A stretch of DNA of 64,000 bases from Lolium rigidum (Eukaryota > Streptophyta > Magnoliopsida > Poales > Poaceae): the NCBI RefSeq assembly GCF_022539505.1, contig NC_061508.1, positions 30,126,256-30,190,255 on the forward strand. The letters are read 5' to 3'. Positions within the stretch are counted from its first letter, which is position 1, and the number at the start of each line of letters is the position of its first letter. The notes beneath the pieces are model-generated. The model was not told the origin of the DNA, did no database searches, and saw nothing but the letters and a program-made list of their open reading frames with translations. Position numbers and translations under genes: made by a program. Below, in pieces: positions 24,421 to 34,102 of the stretch.

Positions 24421-25980
24421 TGTTGACGCGTAAAGCACAGGCCCGTTGGAAACCCCAAGTGGAAGGTGTGATGCGTACAGCAACAAGTTTCCCTCAGTAA
24501 GAAACCAAGGTTGTCGAACCAGTAGGAGTCAAGGGCCACGTGAAGGTTGTTGGTAACGGAGTGTAGTGCGGCGCAACACCAGGGATTCCGGCGCCAACGT
24601 GGAACCTGCACAACACAATCACAGTACTTTGCCCCAACTTAACAGTGAGGTTGTCAATCTCACCGTCTTGCTGTAAACAAAGGATTAAACGTATGGTGTG
24701 GAAAATGATGTTTGTTTGCGAAGAACAGTAAAGAATAGAGTTTGCAGTAGACTGTATTTCAGATGTAAAAGAATGGACCGGGGTCCACAGTTCACTAGTG
24801 GTGTCACTCCAATAAGAAATAGCATGTTGGGTGAACAAATTACAGTTGGACAATTGACAAATAAAGAGGGCATAACAATGCACATACATATCACGATGAC
24901 TACTATGAGATTTAATCAGGGCATTACGACAAAGTACATAGACCGCTATCCAGCATGCATCTATGACTAAAAAGTCCACCTTCAGGTTAGCATCCGCACC
25001 CCTTCCAGTATTAAGTTGCAAACAACAGACAATTGTATTAAGTATGGTGCGTAATGTAATCAACACAAATATCCTTAGACAAAGCATTGATGTTTTATCC
25101 CTAGTGGCAACAACACATCCACAACCTTACAACTTTCTGTCACTGTCCCAGATTCAATGGAGACATGAACCCACTATCGAGCATAAATACCCTCTCTTGG
25201 AGTTACAAGTATCAACTTGGCCAGAGCCTCTACTAGCAACGGAGAGCATGCAAGAACATAAACAACACATATATGATAGATTGATAATCAACTTGACATA
25301 GTATTCCATATTCATCGGATCCCAACAAACACAACATGTAGCATTACAAATAGATGATCTTGATGATGATAGGCAGCTCACAAGATCTAACTACTGCTAT
25401 GGACCCATAGTCCAAAGATGAACTACTCACACATCAGTCCGGAGGCGATCATGGTGATGAAGAGTCCTCCGAGAGATGATTCCCCTCTCCGGCAGGGTGC
25501 CGGAGGCGATCTCCAGAATCCCCCGAGATGGGATTGGCGGCGGCGGCGTCTCTGGAACTTTTTCCGTATCGTGGCTCTCGGTAATAGGGTTTTCGCGACG
25601 GAGAGTTTAAGTAGGCGGAAGGGCAGAGTCGGAGGGCTGACGAGGGGCCCACACCACAGGGCGGCGTGGGCCCCTCCCTGGCCGCGCCGCCTTGTGGTTT
25701 GGCCACCTCGTGGCCCCACTTTGTATGCTCTTCAGTCTTCTGGAATCCGTGGAAAAATAAGACCCTGGGCGTTGATTTCGTCCAATTCCGAGAATATTTC
25801 CTTTGTAGGATTTCTGAAACCAAAAACAGCAGAAAACATCAACTGGCTCTTCGGCATCTCGTCAATAGGTTAGTGTCGGAAAATGCATAATAATGATGTA
25901 AAGTGTGTATAAAACATGTGAGTATTGTCATAAAAGTAGCATGGAACATAAGAAATTATGGATACGTTTGAGACGTATCA
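24421..25980 (-). repeat. 5' LTR of element A3
   Basis: 1560 bp from tgttgacgcg to agacgtatca, aligned end to end with A1/A2 LTRs but visibly diverged. The next five bases, accag, would be its target duplication; the partner copy is lost with the 3' end. Confidence 0.8.
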
Positions 25981-27252
25981 ACCAGCACCACGAAGACGAG
26001 TCTCCTCAGCACGAAGCTCAGCCCGTACCTCAGAGAGCGGAACACGACCACGTGCAAGTAGCTGTGCACGGCGCGGCTCAAACTCCTTACGGAGCCGCGA
26101 CAAGAACTAAAAAACGCGCTGAAACTCCAGATCCGCGCGCATAGTCAGATAACAGGGACATGTGGCACACACCACAGACAGGTAAAGAGCATCCCCAGAC
26201 GGCTGATAGCGCTGACGAAGAAAAGCCCACTGAGCAGCAGCAGTGGGAAGACCCATGAACTCAGCAGCATACTGAGGCAGAACACTGGAGGTGAGAACAG
26301 CAGCAGCACGAGCATTCTCATCGATCCACTGAGTGTAGTCAGTCAGATCCAGCTGGTAAGTCGCAACGGCAGTAGAGTGGTCATGGACCTTTCGGTCATA
26401 ATCAGCCAGAGCAGTATCATCAACACTCTTGGCTGCATCCTTATCCGCCTGAGTAGCATCAGGGGCAGGGGCAACGGGCGGCGGTGCAACAGGCACCGTA
26501 GGAGCAACGGGGCGCGGCGGACATGAGACCTCGCCAGAAAGCACACCCCAAAGACGAAGACCGCACATGTGGACGCGCATGAAGGCAGCGAAATCAGGGT
26601 AATTCGTGCCATCAAAGATCACCGGGCACTGAGGAATCGCAACATAGCCCGATGAGGAAGACATAGCTCTTTTTTTCGTTCTTCTTTTCTTCAAATCAGA
26701 TCGAACGAAAACAGATCGAAGAGCGAGTTGCTGCGAGACTCGACCCGACGGAAAAACGGAGGCGGGGCAGCGGCCAGCAGTGGGCCGGACGGGCGGCCGG
26801 GGAGGCAGTGGCCGGCGGCGGGCGGGCCGGCGGGCCGGCAGCGGACGGTGGTGCGGCGGAGGGCGGCGACCGAGGTGCGGTGGACGGCAGCAGATCGGAC
26901 GGGGGCGGAGGAGGCCGGTGGGGGAGAGGGCCGGGGCGGAGGAAAGCCGGCGACGGCCGGAGGATGAAGACCGGCGGCGGCCGGAGAAGGAGGAAGGCCG
27001 GCGGCGGCGGCGGACGACGGCCGGAACAAGCGGCAACGATGGCCGTACGGACTAGAGGACCAAATTTTGCTCTGATACCATGTTACATGCTTGTTGTATT
27101 ACCAGGGGTCAAAGTACATGTACATGTGCAAATATGCAGAAAGCCCCTAACATATGGGAAAATTACAATATACAGATATATGAGGACACAGCATCAGAAC
27201 AAGGCGTCGCCAAGGTTAGCCCGTCGAGCATCCTGACGTCGAGATATGTCCA
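25981..27252 (-). mobile_element. 5' end of a Copia retrotransposon
   Basis: Consists of a short LTR (27081-27252), a primer site complementary to initiator Met-tRNA (gctctgatacca, 27069-27080), a GC-rich leader and a gag frame that is cut by element A3 at 25980. The LTR reads tgttacatgc...atatgtcca on the plus strand, about 172 bp. The outer edge is inferred from the TG...CA rule because the partner LTR is absent. Confidence 0.7.
25986..26664 (-). pseudogene. Copia gag fragment
   Basis: The start MSSSSGYVAIPQCPVIFDG at 26664 is followed by a UBN2-type Copia gag: NYPDFAAFMRVHMCGLRLWG, an Ala/Pro linker, and AQWAFLRQRYQPSGDALYLS. Compared with related grass gags, a segment between LYLSVV and the CATC..MRADLEFQRVF stretch looks deleted. 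A frameshift at 26107-26112 then moves the Arg/Glu-rich end (FEPRRAQLLARGRVPLSEVR) to another frame. Element A3 truncates it. Confidence 0.65.
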
Positions 27253-27256
27253 TCTT

Positions 27257-29890
27257 CTACTTGTTAAATATTCTCCATTTTGACGGCCTCCTGTGATACT
27301 GGAGCATCTCATGCCACAACATTTCTCGGATCATATCTACTCCGAGGTTCTCATCTATATCAAGATCGACAGGTACCTGAGCAGGAGGGTTTGCACTTGG
27401 GTCATACAGCGCTGACATGTAGGGGTGCTCCAAAGCCTCAATGACACTAATCCTTTTGGAAGGATCAAAGATAAGCATCTTCTGCAACAGATCAATGGCA
27501 AGAGGGTGCGCTTGTGGGTACATGCTGTAGAGGGGAATCCCAGGGGTGTATGGAAGGGATTTGATGTAGTTGCGACCCCTTAGGTTCTCAATGAACTCAA
27601 GGTCACCATCATTCATGGTGCCAAGAACATTGACTATAAGCTTGAGCTGACTTAGGCAATCAGCTCCTGGAAAGATAGTCTTGCGGCCAAGTAGCTCAGC
27701 AAATATACAGCCAACTGACCAGACATCTATGGCGGTGCCATAGTTGTTGCAACCGAGCAGCAGCTCGGGAGCTCTATATGGACGAGTGACAACATACTCA
27801 GTCATCAATTGACCTTCACTATTATCTGTGCGAGCAAGACCAAAGTCACAGATCTTCAGATCACAGTTTCCATTAATCAGAAGGTTCCCTGGTTTCAGAT
27901 CCCTATGGAGTATCCCTGCTGAATGAAGACACTTCAACCCTCGGAGGAGCTGCAGTCAAGAAAAGGCGGCATCTTAGATTATTGATTGGCCAAATGAGTC
28001 GAAAGTGTGAAACAATCAGTAGAAAATCCAAATACGCAGCAGTATAACATACTAAAATAATTAGCAAGTCGAGCAGGTAAATATTGGTCCTCTACAAGAT
28101 GCTCAAGTTTGGTATCTATGCATAGCTTCCCAAGTAATTTATGGAGAGGCTTAAGTTGTATATGTTCATGCAAATCTGACATGTATTTAGAGCAGTTGTA
28201 GAAGCTCCTACATACTAGACATACCAAAGTTAACCGGTGCTTCCATGAATAAGCAGATAAATATTTGGTAACTTAACTAGTTGGAAGTCAACAACCTTAG
28301 ATTCACCATGTACTAATGCAAGTTGGCATAGGAACACAAACAAACCATTCTATCTCATAATTTGAAGGCTGTGAAAATTATCAGACCTACTTTGATACAT
28401 ATCGCAAGGAAAAAAAATCACATAAACTCATGGCATTGCTATGCCTAGCAACCCATAACCATGACTTCCGAATAAAGATTGAGATGTGAATAATAAACTA
28501 ACTTATGAAAATATGGCAGAATGGCAAACAGAGCAACTGGCCTGGTGGTAAGCAAAGGTAAGAATGAAAAACAGAGTCGGCGCTTACCTGAAAAAGAAAA
28601 TATTGGCAGTGCTCGTTGGAAATCGGCTGCGACGACATGATTATCTTATCCAGATCCGTGTCCATGAGTTCGGAGACCAGATACACATCCTTGAAGCTCC
28701 TCCTGCGTAGGGGCATCATTATATCCTTCAAAGAAATAACATTCTCGTGACGCAAGTGCCGAAGGAGCTTCATCTCGCGAAGCGTCCTGAGCGCATCCAT
28801 CCGGTTGTTGAAGACGTTGTTTATCTTTTTTATCGCGACCTTCTCGTTGGTCTCCTGGTTTATCGACGAGCATACGGTACCGTAGGATCCTCTCCCGATG
28901 GGCCTGATCGGCACGTACTTGGTGTCGATCTCGAACATGGTCTCACACATCGTGTAGTAGTGCTTGCCATTGTTTCTCATGCCGTTCGGGGCATCCACCT
29001 TCGCCGCCATTTCCTGTTTAGAAAATGAAACATGTGGGTGACATTATACAAGAGAAGAAAACCAAAGCCTAACAAATACTCCCTCCATCCGCATTAAATT
29101 GACTTTGGTTAGAACCACGGCTAGTTCATTTGTCTCATGCCTCTGCGTCGATTAAAACCGAACAGTGGCAGTACTGTATTTTGCTCTAGTATGATGACAT
29201 TCTTAAGTTCCCAGGTAGGCGCCTCTGCTTTCCATCCAGCAATGTTATTCTGGCCCTCTAGAAGGGCAACACCAAAACAATGTGAGCTAGAGATTGCTAT
29301 TTCTAAGTCTTCGATGAGAAACAGTTATCTCCAAGCCAACCAAGATCGTACAGGACTGAATAAGAATGTGCAATCGTACAGAATTCTGTGGTGCCTAGAG
29401 TAGTTTGGATGTGAAGTACTGTACTCTCTAAGCCAACCAAATGGTACTGCGTTATAGCAACGTGCAATTACTCAGTTTTAATTTTAATTGGACATCGAAT
29501 CAACAACACTCTAGGCACGACACGACAGAATTCTAAGTCTGACTCAGAGATTGACGCTCCCATACCATATTTGCTTGGCTACCATAATAATGCTCTTGTG
29601 TAAACCGGAGCAGCGCGCCACAATCGTAAGGTTGAGGCAACGATCCGCCGCCGAAACGTTCCCAACTCGCGACATTTTCGACGGCGGCGAGCGGGCCACC
29701 GCCTAAGCCATTTAGTACCTCATCACGAAAGAAAAGAAAATGGAGCAGGAGAGAGAGATTCCATCACTCACCTCAGGACGCAGACGGAGCAGGAGCAGCG
29801 GATTTCAAGAGGCAGGCAGACCAAAGTCTGGGAGCAGGGGAGGCAGAGGCGGAGGCTGGGGAACACCGGAGGAATGGGAATTGGAGTAGT
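27257..29890 (-). CDS. Group C mitogen-activated protein kinase (MPK1/2/7/14 clade)
   Basis: A Ser/Thr MAP kinase, the last step of a MAPKKK-MAPKK-MAPK relay in cytosol and nucleus. The coding exons are 28588-29010 and 27257-27949, joined by a GT-AG intron (27950-28587), giving 371 codons; this two-exon layout and length suit plant group C. A non-coding first exon (about 29772-29890) and a 758-nt leader intron (29014-29771) are inferred from good splice signals. Motifs: Gly loop IGRGSYGTV (38-46), VAIK Lys61, HRDLKPGN Asp158, DFG 176-178, TEY 191-193. Two oddities: the residue after VVTR is Pro198 where Trp is near-invariant, and the C-terminus reads [11 protein letters not shown] after an apparent frameshift, where the other frame would give PEAVKMENI. 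It is either a working but altered kinase or a decaying copy. Confidence 0.88.
29080..29177. mobile_element. Degenerate Stowaway-like MITE in the MAPK leader intron
   Basis: The left end tactccctccatccgcatta pairs imperfectly with the right end near 29152-29177. TA flanks fit Stowaway. The right end is decayed (about 16 of 26 positions pair). Confidence 0.5.
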
Positions 29891-29915
29891 GAGAATCTCT
29901 CCGTCGATCCGCCGC

Positions 29916-29923
29916 TATATATA
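29916..29923 (-). promoter_or_regulatory. TATA box of the MAPK gene
   Basis: tatatata on both strands, about 26 bases upstream of the presumed start site near 29890. The leader from there to the first donor contains no ATG. Confidence 0.55.
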
Positions 29924-30232
29924 CGCACGCCGAGCACGCATGGCTAGAGCGACAGATGGCCGCTTCTCCTCCCCCCTTCCCTTCCGGGTAAGCCGCCCGC
30001 CGGCTTTCCGGCCGCCCGCGAACGGCAACGCCTCGCTCGTAATCCATGCGTGGCCGCGGCCAGGGCCACGAGCGCGCGCGCGCGGCGGAGAGAACGCGTC
30101 TCTCGTGTTTCCTCGATCTGGGGAGTGGTTCCGTCGGCTTTTCGCTCGCCGGTGTGATATTTTCCGCCTCGCGCGATGGTATCGCCGTGCCGTACGCAGC
30201 TCACGAGCGGATCGTCACCGGAGTACGACGAA
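29924..30232 (-). promoter_or_regulatory. Remaining proximal promoter of the MAPK gene
   Basis: About 300 bp of GC-rich sequence (CGCGCG runs at 30070-30090) between the TATA box and the LINE insertion. The ORFs across it on both strands are composition artefacts. Before the LINE arrived, this promoter continued at 41996. Confidence 0.5.
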
Positions 30233-30248
30233 GGTGCCTTTACAGCTT
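30233..30248. repeat. LINE target duplication, left copy
   Basis: ggtgcctttacagctt, repeated exactly at 41980-41995. Confidence 0.9.
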
Positions 30249-31565
30249 TTTTTTTTTTTTTTTTTGACAGCAAACTGTGGACTTTATTGATCAGTTGCAC
30301 CAAACTCGGTAGCAACAATATGAGATACACAATTTGGTACATGATCATGCCACAACATAACACCACCCGAGGCTAAGCTAGCACCATTAGCAGCTAAAAC
30401 ATGAGCCACTCTATTACAAGTACGGTTGCAGTACAAAACTTTGTAATCTATGAAGTTGGTAAGTAGCAGAAATTTTGCCTCCCTGAAGAGTACTCCGTGG
30501 CGTGCCGAATCATACTCGGTGGATTGGAGAGCCGATTTTAGCAAGACTGCATCGGTTTCAATTATTATCCGTCCCATGCCAGCCTCGGCTGCAAATTCAA
30601 TGGCTTTCAAACATGCAATCGTTTCAGCCTGGAGAGCATCAGCGACATGAACTAGCTGCCCCATACCTGCACCGCAAACCTCACCATTGCAGTCTCTAAT
30701 ACAGAATCCCCATCCGTCCGTGCCATATTCCCTGCGAAACGAACCATCAATGTTGATTTTTAAGTAGTCTGCAGGGGGTTGGGTCCATCGAGCACTGGCT
30801 GGAATAGAAACAACAGGACTTTTACACAAGTAGGTAGTGCATTCAACGTTATACTGAATTGCTGTTGAGGCAACAATAGCCGGGATAGGAGACTTGTCCC
30901 CAGCGTTCACTGAATTTCGAGTACTCCAGATCTTCCAAAGAAGTGTGATGGAGAGCATGCGGGAGTTCTCATCCAACTTCAATAAAGCATCAATAGTTTG
31001 CAAGGCATTTGTACATTGCAACAGCTCTTGTCGGACACACTCCATATTTGCTTCGCGCCAAACTGATTTGGCAAATTTGCATTTGAGGAATATGTGGCCG
31101 CAATCCTCGTCAAGTCTGTGGCACATAGGGCAGAGGGTATCAAGGTCCAGCCCTCTACGTTGTAGGTTCATCTTGACAGGCAGGCTATTGTGTCCCAAGC
31201 GCCAAAGGAACATACTAATTTTCCTTGGGGTTTTCAGGCTCCAGATCATTTGCCATTTGCTTGATGTGCCTGTTGCCGGATTTGCTGCAGAAGATGTGGA
31301 TGTTTCGCCTGCAGCAACATCCTGCAACTTGAGCCTGAGCTTGTATGCTGACCTGACGGAGAAAACACCCTTCGGGTCAGGGTGCCAAGCTGGAAAATCA
31401 TCAAATCTTTTTTGGATTGGGATGGTGAGGATCTGTTCAACATCATCTTCATTGAAAGTTTGCCTGACAAGATCTTGGTCCCATTGTCCTGTGACCGGGC
31501 AGATGAGATCGCAGACTCGCTCTAGTAATTGATGTCGGTCACGGTGTGTACTTGGTCTTCTAGTG

Positions 31566-31570
31566 ATGCC
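31566..31570. repeat. A2 target duplication, left copy (atgcc)
   Basis: Matches atgcc at 38290-38294. Confidence 0.9.
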
Positions 31571-33172
31571 TGATACGTCTCCGACGTATCGATAATTTCT
31601 TATGTTCTATGCCATATTATTGATGATACCTACATGTTTTATGCACACTTTATGTCATATTCGTGTATTTTCTGGAACTAACCTATTAACAAGATGCCGA
31701 AGTGCCGCTTGTCTGTTTTCTCGCTGTTTTTGGTTTCGTAAATCCTAGTAACGAAATATTCTCGGAATTGGACGAAACAAAGACCCAGGGGCCTATTTCG
31801 CCACGAACCTTCCGGAAGACCGAAGAGCATACGAAGTGGGGCCACGAGGTGGCCAAACCACAAGGCGGCGCGGCCAAGGGGGCCCGCGCCGCCCCGTGGT
31901 GTGGGCCCCTCGTTAGCCCCCCGACTCGCCCTTCCGCCTACTTAAAGCCTCCGTCGCGAAACCCCCGAGGCGAAAAACCACGATACGGAAAACCTTACCG
32001 AGACGCCGCCGCCGCCAATCCCATCTCGGGGGATTCCGGAGATCTCCTCCGGCACCCTGCCGGAGAGGGGATTCATCTCCCGGAGGACTCTACACCGCCA
32101 TGGTCGCCTCCGGAGTGATGAGTGAGTAGTTCACCCCTGGACTATGGGTCCATAGCAGTAGCTAGATGGTTGTCTTCTCCTCATTGTGCTTCATTGTTGG
32201 ATCTTGTGAGCTGCCTAACATGATCAAGATCATCCATCTGTAATACTCTATGTTGTGTTTGTCGGGATCCGATGGATAGAGAATACCATGTTATGTTAAT
32301 TATCAAGTTATTGCATATGTGTTGTTTATGATCTTGCATGCTCTCCGTTATTAGTAGAGGCTCTGGCCAAGTTGATGCTAGTAACTCCAAGAGGGAGTAT
32401 TTATGCTCGATAGTGGGTTCATGCCCGCATTGACACCTGGGACAAGTGACGTGAAAGTTCTAAGGTTGTGTTGTGTCGTTGCCACTAGGGATAAAACATT
32501 GATGCTATGTCCGAGGATGTAGTTATTGATTACATTACGCACCATACTTAATGCAATTGTCCGTTGCTTTGCAACTTAATACCGGAAGGGGTTCGGACGA
32601 TAACCTGAAGGTGGACTTTTAGGCATAGATGCAGTTGGATGGCGGTCTATGTACTTTGTCGTAATGCCCAATTAAATCTCACTATACTTATCATGACATG
32701 TATGTGCATTGTTATGCCCTCTCTATTTGTCAATTGCCCGACTGTAATTTGTTCACCCAACATGCTTTTATCTTATGGGAGAGACACCTCTAGTGAACTG
32801 TGGACCCCGGTCCATTCTTTAATACTGAAATACAAATCTGCTGCAATACTTGTTTTTACTCGTTTTCTCCGCAAACAATCATCTTCCACACAATTCGGTT
32901 AATCCTTTGTTACATGCAAGCCGGTGAGATTGACAACCTCACCTGTTTCGTTGGGGCAAAGTACTTTGGTTGTGTTGTGCAGGTTCCATGTTGGCGCCGG
33001 AATCTCCGGTGTTGCGTCGCACTACATCCCGCCGCCATCAACCTTCAACGTGCTTCTTGGCTCCTCCTGGTTCGATAAACCTTGGTTTCTTTCTCGAGGG
33101 AAAACTTGCTGCTGTGCGCATCATACCTTCCTCTTGGGGTTGCCCAACGAACGTGTGAAATACACGCCATCA
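31571..33172 (+). repeat. 5' LTR of element A2
   Basis: 1602 bp from TGATACGTCTCCGACG to TACACGCCATCA. Confidence 0.92.
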
Positions 33173-33436
33173 AGCATATTTTCCGGCGCCGTTGTCGGGG
33201 AGATCAAGACACGCCGCAAGGGAGTCTCCACTTCCCAATCTCTTTACTTTGTTTTTGTCTTGCTTTATTTTATTTACTACTTTGTTTGCTGCATTATATC
33301 AAAACACAAAAAAAAATTAGTTGCTAGCTTTACTTTATTTACTATCTTGTTTGCTATATCAAAAACACAAAAAAATTAGTTACTTGTTTTACTTTACTTA
33401 ATATCATGCATGTTTTTATTTCACTAGTTAAGCATA

Positions 33437-34102
33437 ATGGAAAACAACAAAAATATGAGAGATCTTTATGAACTTTATCTTGAATTAGGATATGATGTGT
33501 TTGAAGAGAGAATTAAAAAACCCATGGAACTTTATATGCATGCTAATGGGAATGTTATTACTATGGATGCTTTGAACACCATTGTTGCTAATGCTATGGA
33601 AAATTCTAAGCTTGGGGAAGCTGGCTCTGATGAGCATGATCTTTTTAGTCCCCCAAGCATTGAGGAGAAAATTTTCTTTTATGATTACAATATGCCTCCT
33701 ATATATGATGATAGCCACTTTGTTGAATTTGCTCCCACTACAACTAATAAAATTGATTATGCTTACGTGGAGAGTAATAATTTTATGCATGAGACTCATG
33801 ATAAGAATGCTTTATGTGATAGTTACATTGTTGAGTTTGCTCATGATGCTACTGAAAATTATTATGAGAGAGGAAAATATGGTTGTAGAAATTTTCATGT
33901 TACTAAAACACCTCTCTATGTGCTGAAATTTTTGAAGCTACACTTGTTTTATCTTCCTATGCTTGTTACTTTGCTCTTCATGAACTTGTTTATTTACAAG
34001 ATTCCTATGCATAGGAAGCATTTTAGACTTAAATGTGTTTTGAATTTGCCTCTTGATTCTCTCTTTTGCTTCAAATACTATTTCTTGCGAGTGCATCATT
34101 AA
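33437..34102 (+). CDS. Unknown protein carried by element A2
   Basis: A 221-codon ORF starting MENNKNMRDLYELYLELGYD, about 265 bp after the LTR, where gag sits in related elements. The N-terminal half is acidic and hydrophilic (LFSPPSIEEKIFFYDYNMPP). The C-terminal third is hydrophobic and aromatic, with a possible membrane segment near LHLFYLPMLVTLLFMNLFIY. No gag, zinc knuckle, protease or RT motif is visible. The C-terminal part may be a shifted frame, since another frame of the same DNA reads EIFEATLVLSSYACYFALHE. Its function is unknown; it may be a captured host sequence or a lineage-specific accessory protein. Confidence 0.5.
   Translation: MENNKNMRDLYELYLELGYDVFEERIKKPMELYMHANGNVITMDALNTIVANAMENSKLGEAGSDEHDLFSPPSIEEKIFFYDYNMPPIYDDSHFVEFAPTTTNKIDYAYVESNNFMHETHDKNALCDSYIVEFAHDATENYYERGKYGCRNFHVTKTPLYVLKFLKLHLFYLPMLVTLLFMNLFIYKIPMHRKHFRLKCVLNLPLDSLFCFKYYFLRVHH

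Larger units (their letters stand above)
18914..25980 (-). mobile_element. Athila-type element A3, 3' LTR missing
   Basis: Homologous to A1 from base 18914 (ccgggacaaca; compare 2710 onward) through the non-coding region, protease, gag, primer site (24392-24409, Asp-tRNA match) and a 5' LTR at 24421-25980. The 3' LTR and adjoining interior are gone, replaced by unrelated sequence left of 18914. Its LTR is clearly diverged from A1 and A2 (it starts tgttgacgcg on the plus strand), so it belongs to an older or sister subfamily. It is interrupted by a LINE-like retroposon at 21696-22940. Confidence 0.8.

Noticed and set aside
26728..27236. Overlapping Gly/Arg-rich ORFs on the + strand
   Set aside because: Composition artefact of the GC-rich Copia leader.
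28747..29028. 93-codon + strand ORF over MAPK exon 1
   Set aside because: Antisense shadow of the kinase exon.
29874..30290. 138-codon ORF in the MAPK promoter
   Set aside because: Spans promoter, target duplication and LINE poly-T; no domain, GC-driven.
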